Of a stretch of DNA of 64,000 nt, positions 16,900 to 25,135 are shown piece by piece. The stretch is from positions 248,001 to 312,000 of the forward strand of contig NZ_WEGH01000003.1 in the NCBI RefSeq assembly GCF_009604375.1. The letters run 5' to 3'. The DNA is from Actinomadura macrotermitis (GTDB lineage Bacteria > Actinomycetota > Actinomycetes > Streptosporangiales > Streptosporangiaceae). The first letter of the stretch is position 1; each line of letters begins with the position of its first letter. Position numbers and translations under genes: made by a program. The notes beneath the pieces were generated by a model. The model saw only the letters and a program-made list of their open reading frames with translations, had not been told where the DNA came from and did no database searches.

Positions 16900-17096
16900 C
16901 CGATCTCCAGCGCGAACTCACCGGAGCCACCTGGCGCACGTCCTCCCACAGCGGGAGCGGCGACCAGTGCGTGCAGGTGGCGTCCCTGTCCAGCGACAGG
17001 CACGCCGTGCGCGACTCCAAGGACCCGCTCGGCCCGTCCTTCGTCCTGTCCACGGCGGGCTGGCGCCGTCTGCTGGAGTCCGCCCGGGAGTCCTGA
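16896..17096 (+). CDS. DUF397 protein
   Basis: This 66-residue DUF397 protein has the usual pattern: W-R-TSSHSGSGDQCVQVA, then AVRDSKDPLGPSFVLS and a final W. DUF397 peptides are the standard partners of XRE/DUF5753 regulators in actinobacteria and may modulate them. GTG start, overlapping the regulator's stop by four bases. Confidence 0.9.
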   Translation: MTDLQRELTGATWRTSSHSGSGDQCVQVASLSSDRHAVRDSKDPLGPSFVLSTAGWRRLLESARES

Positions 17097-17141
17097 GCGG
17101 CACCCGGCCGCACGACCGCGCGGGCCGCGGCCCGCGCTGAC

Positions 17142-17155
17142 TAGAACAAGTTCTC
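17142..17155. promoter_or_regulatory. KstR-like operator
   Basis: TAGAACAAGTTCTC fits the KstR consensus TNNAACNNGTTNNA at all positions but the last, and contains the inverted repeat AGAAC-AA-GTTCT. A weaker relative, TGGAACACGGTCTA, lies at 17294-17307, just before the LLM oxidoreductase. KstR controls sterol catabolism genes in mycobacteria and relatives. The spacer 17097-17341 holds nothing else I can name. Confidence 0.5.
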
Positions 17156-17341
17156 ATTAATGTTCGGCACGGCCGCGCCCGTGCACCAGCGGATCCAGGT
17201 GGGGGACGCCGAGGCGCCCCCCACCTGGGCCGATAGCAAAACAAGGCGGCGCTCGCCCCGGTCCGGCCGGGTGCGAGGCCCTGGCCATGCTTGTGGAACA
17301 CGGTCTAGTATCGCCCTGCGTCGAGGAGCGGAGGGTGACAC

Positions 17342-18361
17342 ATGGGCACCGGGCTGAAGCTGGGCATCAACGTCGGCTACTGGGGCGGCGGCCCGGAGGA
17401 CCACACCGAGACGGTGCTCGCCGCCGAGCGGCTCGGCTACGACTCGGTGTTCACCGCCGAGGCCTACGGGTCGGACTGCTTCACCCCGCTCACCTGGTAC
17501 GCGGCCCGCACGTCGCGGATCAAGCTGGGCACCTCGGTGGCGCAGCTGTCGGCCCGGCCCCCGGTGACGACCGCGATGCACGCCCTCACCCTGGACGCGC
17601 TGTCGGGCGGCCGGGTGATCCTCGGCGTCGGCGCGTCCGGCCCGCAGGTGGTGGAGGGCTGGTACGGGCAGCCGTTCCCCAAGCCGCTCGCCCGCACCCG
17701 CGAGTACCTGGACATCATGCGGCAGGTGTGGCGCCGCGAGGCGCCGGTGACCAGCGCCGGGCCGCACTACCCGCTGCCCTACCCCGGCGGCGCGGGGCTC
17801 GGCAAGCCGCTGAAGTCGATCGTGCACCCGGTGCGGCCGCGGATCCCGGTCTACCTGGGCGCGGAGGGGCCGAAGAACATCGCGCTGGCGGCCGAGATCG
17901 CCCAGGGGTGGCTGCCGCTGTTCGTGGACCCGGCGCAGATCGAGACGCTGTTCGGCGAGTCGCTGGCCGGGCGGCCGGACGACTTCGAGATCGCCGCCAC
18001 CGTCACCACGATCATCACCCCCGACGTGGCGGCCGCGCTGGAGATCGCCAAGGCCCCCCTCGCCTTCTACATCGGCGGGATGGGCGCCAAGGACCGCAAC
18101 TTCCACCTCGACCTGATCGGCCGGCTCGGCTACGCCGAGGAGGCCGCGCGGGTGCAGGAGCTGTTCCTGGACGGCCGCCGGGCCGAGGCGATCAAGGCGG
18201 TGCCCGACGAGCTGGCCGACTCCATCTCGCTGCTCGGCCCGATCGAGCGGATCCGCGAGCGGCTGCCGCTCTGGCGCGACAGCCCCGTCACCACGCTGCT
18301 GATCGCGGGCGTGCGGGACGAGCCGAACCTGCGCGCCCTGGCGGAGCTGGTGCACGGGTAG
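17342..18361 (+). CDS. LLM-class F420-dependent oxidoreductase (Rv3520c-like)
   Basis: The 339-residue protein has the luciferase-like monooxygenase TIM-barrel pattern: GINVGYWGGG at the start, IKLGTSVAQLSARPP, ALDALSGGRVILGVGASGPQVVEGWYG and IPVYLGAEGPKNIALAAEIAQGWLP. These match the F420-dependent branch, and the closest mycobacterial relative I can name is Rv3520c, a member of the KstR regulon. The substrate is not known. Start is ATG at 17342 with GGAGGG seven bases upstream. The KstR-like box at 17142 supports a link to steroid or lipid breakdown, although no other sterol gene is in the window. Confidence 0.88.
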   Translation: MGTGLKLGINVGYWGGGPEDHTETVLAAERLGYDSVFTAEAYGSDCFTPLTWYAARTSRIKLGTSVAQLSARPPVTTAMHALTLDALSGGRVILGVGASGPQVVEGWYGQPFPKPLARTREYLDIMRQVWRREAPVTSAGPHYPLPYPGGAGLGKPLKSIVHPVRPRIPVYLGAEGPKNIALAAEIAQGWLPLFVDPAQIETLFGESLAGRPDDFEIAATVTTIITPDVAAALEIAKAPLAFYIGGMGAKDRNFHLDLIGRLGYAEEAARVQELFLDGRRAEAIKAVPDELADSISLLGPIERIRERLPLWRDSPVTTLLIAGVRDEPNLRALAELVHG

Positions 18362-18402
18362 GGCGTGGCCCGCGCCACACGATGCGATGGAATGAGGCGC
18401 AT

Positions 18403-18432
18403 GGTCCGGATGCTGCACGGGTTGTCCGGACC
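18403..18432. other. Inverted repeat in the LLM / acetolactate synthase spacer
   Basis: GGTCCGGA (18403-18410) and TCCGGACC (18425-18432) are perfect 8-bp arms around a 14-base loop. They lie 41 bp after the LLM gene and 39 bp before the next. The element could be a terminator lacking a T tract or an operator for the synthase. Confidence 0.4.
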
Positions 18433-18471
18433 TCGCGCCCACACCATCGCTATCGGAAGTAGGGACACACG

Positions 18472-20148
18472 ATGTCTCGCCGCACGACCGGCTCCGCCCA
18501 CCAGGCCAATGCCGCCCAGCTGCTCGTCCGCACCCTGGAGGCCGAAGGCGTCGAGTACGTCTTCGGGATCCCGGGCGAGGAGAACATCCACTTCGTCAAC
18601 GCGCTGAACGATTCCAGCATCCGCTACGTCCTGGTCCGGCACGAGCAGGGCGCGGCGTTCATGGCCGAGATCTACGGCCGGCTCACCGGGAAGGCGGGGG
18701 TGGCCTCGGCGACGCTCGGCCCCGGCGCGATCAACCTGCAGCTCGGGGTGGCCGACGCCACCACCAACTCCACCCCGGTCGTGGCGATCTCCGCGCAGGT
18801 CGGGCTGGACCGCATCTACAAGGAGTCGCACCAGATCGTGGACCTGGTGTCGCTGTTCCGGCCGATCACCAAGTGGGCCGAGCTGGCGCCGACCGCCGAG
18901 GCGCTGCCGGAGATGGTGCGCAAGGCGTTCAAGACGGCGCAGACCGAGCGGCCCGGCGCGGTGTACCTGGCGATCCCCGAGGACGTGGAGGAGGCGCCGG
19001 TCGACGCCGCCCTGGCCCCGTTGAAGATCAACGTGGTCCGGCCGCAGGAGCCCTCCCCCGCGCAGATCGCGCGCGCCGCCGACGTGATCGCGATGGCGCG
19101 GCAGCCGATCGTGCTGGCCGGGCACGGCGCGACCCGGGCGGGCGCGGGTCAGGCGCTCGTCTGGTTCGCCGAGAAGCTCGGGCTGCCGGTCGCCACGACC
19201 TTCAACGGCAAGGGCGTGTTCCCCGACGACCACCGCAACGCGCTCGGCCCGGTCGGGTTCATGCGGCATGACTACGTCAACTTCGGCTTCGACGAGGCGG
19301 ACGTGCTGATCGCGGTCGGCTACGAGCTGCAGGAGTTCGACCCCGTCAAGATCAACCCGCACGCGGACAAGAAGATCATCCACATTCACGGCTTCCCGGC
19401 CGAGGTGGACGACCACTACCCGGTCGAGGTGGGCATCCAGGGCGACATCTCCCGCTCGCTGCGCCAGCTCGGCGAGGCGGTGCACCGCCGGTTCGACGTG
19501 ACCGGCACCGGCGAGAAGATCCGCCGGCTCATCCGCGAGGAGCTGGAGCAGGGCCGCCACGAGGACGGGTTCCCACTGTCGCCGCGCCGGGTCGTCGCCG
19601 ACATCCGGGAGGCGATGGGCCGCGAGGACATCGTCCTCGCCGACACGGGCGCGGTGAAGATGTGGATGGCCCGGATGTACCCGACCTACGAGCCGAACAC
19701 GCTGCTGGTGTCCAACGGCCTGTCCTCGATGGGCTTCGCGGTGCCGGGCGCGATCGCCGCCAAGCTCGCCCGCCCGGACCGCAAGGTGCTCGCCGCGACC
19801 GGCGACGGGGCGTTCCTGATGAACTCCCAGGAGCTGGAGACCGCCGTCCGCGAGAACGTCCCGATCACCGTGCTGATCTGGGAGGACAACGCCTACGGGC
19901 TGATCGGGTGGAAGATGGAGCTGGAGCTCGGCACCAGCTCCCACGTCGGCTTCGGCAACCCCGACTTCGTGAAGTACGCCGAGAGCTTCGGCGCGCACGG
20001 CCACCGCGTCGCCTCCGCGGACGAGTTCCTGCCGACGCTGCGCAAGGCCCTCGCCGAGGACGGCGTCTCGGTGGTGACGGTCCCGGTCGACTACTCGCAC
20101 AACCTGCAGCTCACCGACAAGCTCGGGGAGCTCACCGGGCCGTTCTGA
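18472..20148 (+). CDS. AlsS-like acetolactate synthase (ThDP-dependent)
   Basis: The 558 residues make a complete ThDP-dependent enzyme. The N-terminal Pyr domain has FGIPGEENIHFVNAL and the cofactor-activating Glu58 in VRHEQGAAFMAEIYGR. A central domain follows, then the PP domain with GDGAFLMN and later ITVLIWEDNAYG near residues 444-470. The sequence resembles catabolic acetolactate synthases (AlsS/BudB) more than biosynthetic IlvB, and no regulatory subunit gene is adjacent. It would convert two pyruvates to acetolactate, feeding acetoin; another 2-oxoacid activity cannot be excluded. Its stop overlaps the convergent aldo-keto reductase gene by 17 bp. Confidence 0.85.
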   Translation: MSRRTTGSAHQANAAQLLVRTLEAEGVEYVFGIPGEENIHFVNALNDSSIRYVLVRHEQGAAFMAEIYGRLTGKAGVASATLGPGAINLQLGVADATTNSTPVVAISAQVGLDRIYKESHQIVDLVSLFRPITKWAELAPTAEALPEMVRKAFKTAQTERPGAVYLAIPEDVEEAPVDAALAPLKINVVRPQEPSPAQIARAADVIAMARQPIVLAGHGATRAGAGQALVWFAEKLGLPVATTFNGKGVFPDDHRNALGPVGFMRHDYVNFGFDEADVLIAVGYELQEFDPVKINPHADKKIIHIHGFPAEVDDHYPVEVGIQGDISRSLRQLGEAVHRRFDVTGTGEKIRRLIREELEQGRHEDGFPLSPRRVVADIREAMGREDIVLADTGAVKMWMARMYPTYEPNTLLVSNGLSSMGFAVPGAIAAKLARPDRKVLAATGDGAFLMNSQELETAVRENVPITVLIWEDNAYGLIGWKMELELGTSSHVGFGNPDFVKYAESFGAHGHRVASADEFLPTLRKALAEDGVSVVTVPVDYSHNLQLTDKLGELTGPF

Positions 20149-21103
20149 ACGGTGTGGGGCGGCCGCTGACGCGTCCTTCGGCGGCCGCCTCGCCGAACAC
20201 CCGCGCCGCCCCCGCGATGAAGTCGCCGGGGAAGCCGAGGGTGAAGCCGGTGGCGTCCTCCAGCCGCGCCACCGCCTCGGGGGGCAGAGCGAGGTCCAGG
20301 GCGACCAGGTTGGCGTCGAGCTGTTCGACGCTGCTCGCGCCCGCGAGGGGGTGGACGGCGCGCGAACGGGCCATCGTCCAGGCGAGGGCCACTTGTGCCG
20401 GGGTCGCGTTCAGTTCTTTTGCGACCTCGCCCACTACGCGGGCGACGGCAAGCGCGCGCGGGTCGTCGGTCGGTTTGCCCGCCAGGACGCCATGGGCCAG
20501 CGGACCCCAGGCCGCGACCGTCATGCCGAACGCCTCCGCCATGGGCAGCAGCTCGCGTTCGACGTCGCGTTCCAGCAGGCTGTAGGGGACCTGGAGGCCC
20601 GCGAAGGGCGTCCAGCCGCGCCAGGCGGCCAGGGTGTTGGCGTGCGCGACGACCCAGGCGGGCGCGTCCGAGATGCCGACGTACAGGACCTTCCCGGCAC
20701 GGACGACGTCGTCGAGGGCGCGCATCGTCTCCTCGACCGGCGTGTGATGGTCCCAGACGTGCACCCAGAGCAGGTCGACGTAGTCGGTGCGCAGTTTGCG
20801 CAGGCTCTCCTCCAGCGACAGCACCAGGTTCTTGCGGTGGTTGCCGCCCGCGTTCGGGTCGCGGGCGTCGCGGGTGCCGGTGTACTTCGTGGCGAGGACG
20901 AAGCGGTCGCGGCGGCCCTCCAGGAGGCGCCCGACGACGTTCTCGCTCTCGCCGTACATGCTCGCGGTGTCGACGACGTTGCCGCCCGCGTCGTCGTAGC
21001 GGTCGAGGACGCGGCGGGCCGCGCCGTCCTCGTGGAAGCGCATCGCGCCGAGGAACAACTCGGCGACGCGCAGGCCGGTGTTGCCCAGCAGCCGGTAGCG
21101 CAC
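20132..21103 (-). CDS. Aldo/keto reductase
   Basis: The 323-residue aldo/keto reductase has a complete catalytic tetrad: Asp45 and Tyr50 in VVDTASMYGE, Lys73 in LATKYTG and His115 in LLWVHVWDHH. A C-terminal NADPH-binding region is visible (HPLAGASSVEQLDANL). Start is GTG at 21103, two bases after the stop of the TetR gene with GGGGG upstream, so the pair forms an operon. The TetR protein likely controls this gene and the divergent FMN reductase, which suggests an electrophile or quinone response. The substrate is unknown. Confidence 0.88.
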   Translation of the reverse strand: MRYRLLGNTGLRVAELFLGAMRFHEDGAARRVLDRYDDAGGNVVDTASMYGESENVVGRLLEGRRDRFVLATKYTGTRDARDPNAGGNHRKNLVLSLEESLRKLRTDYVDLLWVHVWDHHTPVEETMRALDDVVRAGKVLYVGISDAPAWVVAHANTLAAWRGWTPFAGLQVPYSLLERDVERELLPMAEAFGMTVAAWGPLAHGVLAGKPTDDPRALAVARVVGEVAKELNATPAQVALAWTMARSRAVHPLAGASSVEQLDANLVALDLALPPEAVARLEDATGFTLGFPGDFIAGAARVFGEAAAEGRVSGRPTPFRTAR

Positions 21104-21105
21104 GG

Positions 21106-21735
21106 CTAGCCCCCGTATCCGTAGAGGAAGGCGCGGACGCCCGCGGTGACCATCTCCTCGGCCTCGGCCTCGGACAGGCGGGCGCCCCGGTAGGAGGGGT
21201 TGGACGTGGCGGTCAGGATCATCAGGTGCAGCGCGGCCCGCCTGGGATCGCCGGCCTTCAGCAGTCCCTGCCGCGCCAGTTCCTCCAGCCGGGCGGCGAG
21301 CGCCCCGCGCACCCGCAGCGGCCCGGCCTCCTGCCAGGCCTCGATCGCGGCCTGCGGGACGTGCCCGCTCTCGGCGTTGACCTGCCGGACGAGGGCGCTG
21401 TGCGCGGCGTGCTCGGTCTGCCCGGCGGTCACCCAGTCGCGGCCGAACGCGACCAGGTCGGCCTCCAGGTCGGTGACCTTGCGCAGGTGCCGGTCGACGA
21501 TCGCGATCTGCGCGTCGGCCACCCGGGTCGCGCTGTCCTGGATGACGGCCTGGAAGAGGCCGGCCTTGTCCTGGAAGTGGTTGTAGATCGTGCGGGTGGA
21601 CACGCCCGCCTCGGCCGCGATGGCGTCGATGCCCGCGCGGGTGTAGCCGTCGCGGGCGAAGATCGTCAGCGCGCCCGCCAGGATCGCGCACCGCTTCTCC
21701 GAGCGCCCGCGCCGTTCGCCGTCGTCCCTGGTCAT
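21106..21735 (-). CDS. TetR family repressor of the reductase locus
   Basis: The 209-residue regulator has the HTH GIDAIAAEAGVSTRTIYNHFQDKAGLF and a helical C-terminal domain ending RAFLYGYGG. I chose ATG 21735, preceded by GAGGG, over an ATG 30 bases upstream. It sits two bases before the aldo-keto reductase gene and diverges from the FMN reductase gene. Two TACAACG-type inverted repeats lie in the shared promoter region and are the probable binding sites. Confidence 0.88.
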   Translation of the reverse strand: MTRDDGERRGRSEKRCAILAGALTIFARDGYTRAGIDAIAAEAGVSTRTIYNHFQDKAGLFQAVIQDSATRVADAQIAIVDRHLRKVTDLEADLVAFGRDWVTAGQTEHAAHSALVRQVNAESGHVPQAAIEAWQEAGPLRVRGALAARLEELARQGLLKAGDPRRAALHLMILTATSNPSYRGARLSEAEAEEMVTAGVRAFLYGYGG

Positions 21736-21755
21736 CCGCCCTCTTCCCACGTTTC

Positions 21756-21792
21756 TACAACGCACGTTTTACTTGTTACAACGTTCGTTGTA
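21756..21792. promoter_or_regulatory. Twin TetR operators
   Basis: TACAACG-TT-CGTTGTA (21777-21792) is a perfect 7-bp inverted repeat. TACAACGCACGTTTTA (21756-21771) is a degenerate second copy, with starts 21 bp apart, about two helical turns. Both lie between the divergent TetR and FMN reductase genes in an unusually AT-rich stretch. Binding by the adjacent TetR protein is inferred. Confidence 0.7.
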
Positions 21793-21827
21793 CTTTAGCG
21801 CACGTCGGTCACTATGAAGGAGAACCC

Positions 21828-22433
21828 ATGACCCGCATCGGGATCATCATCGGCAGCACCCGTCCCGGCCGCCGCGGCGCCGCCGTGGCGGACTGGGTCG
21901 CCGCGGCCGCCGCCCGCCACCCGGCCGCCGCCGCCGGCGAGGCGGAGTTCGCGCTGGTCGACCTCGCCGACCACGACCTGCCGCTGCTGGACGAGGCCGC
22001 CCCCGCCGCCTTCGGTTCCTACGCCAACCCGCATACCCTGCGCTGGGCCGAGACGATCGGCTCGTTCGACGGCTTCGTCTTCGTGACGCCCGAGTACAAC
22101 CACTCCCTGCCCGCCGCCCTGAAGAACGCGATCGACTACCTCGACGCCGAATGGGCGAACAAGGCGGCCGGGTTCGTCGGTTATGGCACGGCGGGCGGGG
22201 CGCGCGCCGTCGAGCACCTGCGGCAGATCGTCGGCGAGATGCGCATCGCCGACGTCCGCACCCAGGTCCAGCTGTCGGTCTACACCGATTTCGAGATCAC
22301 CGACCCGCTGGAGACCGGCCGCTTCGCCCCGGGTGAGCACCAGGAGCCGCTCCTGCACGCGATGCTCACCGAGGTGATCGCCTGGTCCGCCGCGCTCGCC
22401 CCGCTGCGCACCCCGCAGCCGACGGCCGCCTGA
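21828..22433 (+). CDS. NADPH-dependent FMN reductase family protein
   Basis: The 201-residue flavodoxin-like protein has the FMN phosphate-binding loop GSTRPGRRG at 10-18, and PEYNHSLPAALKNAIDYL at 83-100, the family signature. A GYGTAGGARAVEHLR segment follows. Members reduce FMN, quinones, azo compounds or chromate with NAD(P)H. ATG start with AAGGAG eight bases upstream. It faces the TetR/aldo-keto reductase operon across the twin operators. Confidence 0.9.
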   Translation: MTRIGIIIGSTRPGRRGAAVADWVAAAAARHPAAAAGEAEFALVDLADHDLPLLDEAAPAAFGSYANPHTLRWAETIGSFDGFVFVTPEYNHSLPAALKNAIDYLDAEWANKAAGFVGYGTAGGARAVEHLRQIVGEMRIADVRTQVQLSVYTDFEITDPLETGRFAPGEHQEPLLHAMLTEVIAWSAALAPLRTPQPTAA

Positions 22434-22442
22434 CCGCTCCCC

Positions 22443-23408
22443 TCAGCCGAGGAGGCGGTCCTCGGCCCCGGGCGGCAGGCCGATCCCGGGGCGGCGCGGG
22501 GGCGGGCCGTCCAGCGTGCGCTGCCAGGCCCAGGTGTCGGCGACCGTCTCCTGGACGGGCCGGCAGCGCAGGCCGGTCATGAGGGCCCGGGTGCCGTCCA
22601 CGCGCATGAGGCCGTCGTGGGCCTCGCCCGGCGGCAGCCAGACCGGCAGCTCCGTCCAGGGCTGCACGCCCGCCGCCAGGACCGCCTCGGGGTCGATCCA
22701 GCGCGGTTCGGCGGCGGCGCCGGTGACCTGGACACAGGTCTCCAGCAGCTCGCCCATCGTGGTGGAGGCGGGCGGGCCCACCAGATTGCAGGGGCCGCCG
22801 AGGTCCTGGGCGAGGGCGTCCAGGGTCCAGGCGGCCAGGTCGCGGACGTCGATGTACTGCAGTTCCAGGTCGCGGGGGCCCGGCGCCGGCACCGGGCCCC
22901 CGCGGGCGATGCGCTCCAGCCACCACGGGAGGCGGCCGATGTTCTCGCGCGGGCCGAGGATCAGGCCCGCCCGGACGAGCAGGGCCCGGTCCCCGAAGGC
23001 CTCGATGGCGGCCAGTTCGCCGCCGCGCTTGTCGGCGGCGTAGTCGGTGGCGGGGGCGTCCGGCGAGCCGTCCACCACCGGCGCGTCCTCGGTGAGGCCG
23101 GGCGGGATCGGGAAGCCGTAGACCGAGACGCTGGAGACGTAGGCGTAGCGGGCGGTCCGGCCGGCCAGGAGGCGGGCGGTGTCGCGGACGGCCGCGGGCT
23201 CGGCCGACCAGGTGTCCACGACCGCGTCCCATTCGCCGCGCGCCAGCGCCGACAGGTCGCCGAGGCGGTCCCCGCGCAGGGCGGACGCGCCGGGCGGCGG
23301 GGCGTGCCGGCCCCGGTGGAAGACCGTCACGTCCCAGCCGCGGGCGAGGGCGTCCTCGGTGAGGGCGTGGCCGGCGAACTCGGTGCCGCCGAGCATCAGA
23401 AGTCTCAT
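22443..23408 (-). CDS. NAD-dependent epimerase/dehydratase family protein (extended-SDR-like)
   Basis: The 321 residues begin with an NAD(P)-binding Rossmann motif, LGGTEFAGHAL, of the GGTxFxG kind found in atypical extended SDRs. YVSSVSVYGFP and YAADKRGGE provide the SDR-like Ser-Tyr-Lys region. QYIDVRDLAAWTLDAL is the usual position of the sugar-binding segment. The protein probably reduces or isomerises a small metabolite; the substrate is unknown. It ends nine bases from the convergent FMN reductase gene and starts seven bases after a methyltransferase gene, so the latter two probably form an operon. Confidence 0.82.
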   Translation of the reverse strand: MRLLMLGGTEFAGHALTEDALARGWDVTVFHRGRHAPPPGASALRGDRLGDLSALARGEWDAVVDTWSAEPAAVRDTARLLAGRTARYAYVSSVSVYGFPIPPGLTEDAPVVDGSPDAPATDYAADKRGGELAAIEAFGDRALLVRAGLILGPRENIGRLPWWLERIARGGPVPAPGPRDLELQYIDVRDLAAWTLDALAQDLGGPCNLVGPPASTTMGELLETCVQVTGAAAEPRWIDPEAVLAAGVQPWTELPVWLPPGEAHDGLMRVDGTRALMTGLRCRPVQETVADTWAWQRTLDGPPPRRPGIGLPPGAEDRLLG

Positions 23409-23415
23409 ACCGCCA

Positions 23416-24213
23416 TCATGCGCGGCAGACGATCTCCCCGTGCGGGACGGCGAACCAGCCGTCCTCGGCGGCGGCCCACTCCTTCCAGCCCGCGTAGGCG
23501 CTCTCCAGCTCCGCGCGGGTGGCGTGGCCGCCCGCGACCGCCTGATCGGCCATCGCCGAGTGGATCATGCGGCCGCCCCACGACTCGCTCCACCACTCGC
23601 GCTCCTCGGGCGTGGCATAGGACCAGATGTCGGCGGAGGAGGCGATGTCGGTGAAGCCGGCCTGCCGCGCCCAGCCCAGCAGGCGCCGCCCGGCGTCCGG
23701 CTCGCCGCCGTTACCGCGCGCCACCTTGTAGTAGATGTCGCGCCAGGGAGCCATGGCGGCCGGGGCAGGGTGCCAGAACATGCCGCCGTAGTCGGCGTCG
23801 CGGGCCGCGACGACGCCGCCCGGCCGGCAGACCCGGCGCATCTCGCGCAGCGCCTGGACGGGGTCGGCGACGTGCTGCAGGACCTGGTGGGCGTGCACGA
23901 CGTCGAAGGAGTCGTCGGGGTACTCCAGCGCGTGCACGTCGGCGACGGCGAACCGCACGTTCTGGACGCCCTGCTCGGCGGCGGCGCGGGCGGCCTCGGC
24001 CAGCACGCCCTCGGCGGCGTCGACGGCGGTCACCCCGCCCGGCGCGACCCGCCCGGCCAGCCCGGCGGTGATCGTGCCGGGACCGCAGCCGACGTCCAGC
24101 ACCGCGGCGCCGGGACGCAGGTGCGGGATCAGGTAGGCCGCGGAGTTCTCGACCGTCCGCCACCGGTGCGAGCTCAGCACGGTCCGGTGGTGGCCGTGGG
24201 TGTAGACGTTCAT
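23416..24213 (-). CDS. Class I SAM-dependent methyltransferase
   Basis: The 265-residue methyltransferase has motif I VLDVGCGPGTITAGLA at 38-53, an acidic post-I region (VTAVDAAEGVL), FAVADVHALEYPDDSFDVV as motif II, and VCRPGGVVAARDADYG after it. It resembles small-molecule methyltransferases of the UbiE/Coq5 kind. The ATG has AAGGGG upstream. It is the first gene of a two-gene minus-strand unit with the epimerase-like gene, transcribed from an AT-rich promoter region with tandem repeats. Confidence 0.85.
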   Translation of the reverse strand: MNVYTHGHHRTVLSSHRWRTVENSAAYLIPHLRPGAAVLDVGCGPGTITAGLAGRVAPGGVTAVDAAEGVLAEAARAAAEQGVQNVRFAVADVHALEYPDDSFDVVHAHQVLQHVADPVQALREMRRVCRPGGVVAARDADYGGMFWHPAPAAMAPWRDIYYKVARGNGGEPDAGRRLLGWARQAGFTDIASSADIWSYATPEEREWWSESWGGRMIHSAMADQAVAGGHATRAELESAYAGWKEWAAAEDGWFAVPHGEIVCRA

Positions 24214-24266
24214 CGCGATCCCCTTTCTCGGATGCTCCGACCCTAGGCCAGCTTCTCGCTATTTGA

Positions 24267-24286
24267 GAATAGTGTCTTGAATAGTG
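24267..24286. repeat. Tandem GAATAGTG repeat within an AT-rich promoter island
   Basis: GAATAGTG occurs at 24267-24274 and 24279-24286, 12 bp apart, flanked by CGCTAT (24257) and ATAGCG (24288) as outer inverted arms. This is the most AT-rich part of the divergent spacer between two methyltransferase genes, and looks like a regulatory site. Confidence 0.5.
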
Positions 24287-24341
24287 AGATAGCGGGGTTC
24301 CGGCGGCGCTCCCGGCGGGGCCGTGGCCGACAATGGGGCGC

Positions 24342-25118
24342 ATGACTGCCGATGGGGCCAGACCTGTGTCCGCGCGAGTCTGGAATTACTGGCTGGGCGG
24401 TAAGGACCACTACGAGATCGACCGCCGCGCCGGGGACGAGGTCGCCCAGGCCGTGCCGGGCATCGTGGCGGCGGCCCGCGCCGACCGCCAGTTCCTCGGC
24501 CGCTGCGTCCGCCACCTGGTCGGGCAGGGCGTCCGGCAGTTCCTGGACGTCGGCACCGGCCTGCCCACCGCCGACAACACCCACGAGATCGCGCAGCGGG
24601 TCGCGCCCGCGTCGCGCATCGTCTACGTCGACAACGACCCGCTGGTGCTCTCCCACGCCCGCGCGCTGCTCACCAGCACGCGCGAGGGCGCGACCAGCTA
24701 CGTCGACGCCGACGTGCGCGACACCGGCACGATCCTGCGCGAGGCCGCCCGCACGCTGGACCTGGACCGGCCGGTCGCGCTGATGCTGCTCGCCGTCGTC
24801 CACCTGCTCACCGACGCCGGCGAGGCCCGCGACGCCGTCGCGCGGCTCGTCGCGGCGCTGCCCTCGGGCAGCTACCTGGCGCTCTCGCACGCCTGCCTGG
24901 ACGTGGAGGCGACCCGGCTCGCCGTGCGGGTGTGGAACGACAGCGGCACCCCGCACCCGGTGCGGCCCCGCACCCACGCGGAGATCACCGATTTCTTCGC
25001 AGGTCTCGATCTTGTCGAGCCGGGTGTGGTGTCCTGCACCCGGTGGCGGCCCGAACCGAGCCGCTGGGGCGAGCCCGAGGAAGTGATGACCTTCTGCGGG
25101 GTCGCCCGCAAGCCCTGA
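24342..25118 (+). CDS. SAM-dependent methyltransferase, DUF574 family
   Basis: The 258-residue protein shows the DUF574 hallmark ARVWNYWLGGKDHYEIDR near the N-terminus, then RQFLDVGTGLPTADNTHEIAQ as the SAM-binding segment, and VYVDNDPLVLSHARALL. The family is abundant in actinobacteria and its substrates are unknown. I chose ATG 24342 over the ATG nine bases upstream because conserved sequence starts soon after it; neither has a strong ribosome site. Seventeen bases separate it from the AhpD-like gene. Confidence 0.87.
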   Translation: MTADGARPVSARVWNYWLGGKDHYEIDRRAGDEVAQAVPGIVAAARADRQFLGRCVRHLVGQGVRQFLDVGTGLPTADNTHEIAQRVAPASRIVYVDNDPLVLSHARALLTSTREGATSYVDADVRDTGTILREAARTLDLDRPVALMLLAVVHLLTDAGEARDAVARLVAALPSGSYLALSHACLDVEATRLAVRVWNDSGTPHPVRPRTHAEITDFFAGLDLVEPGVVSCTRWRPEPSRWGEPEEVMTFCGVARKP

Positions 25119-25135
25119 CCCCCGGAGGTGTCCGC

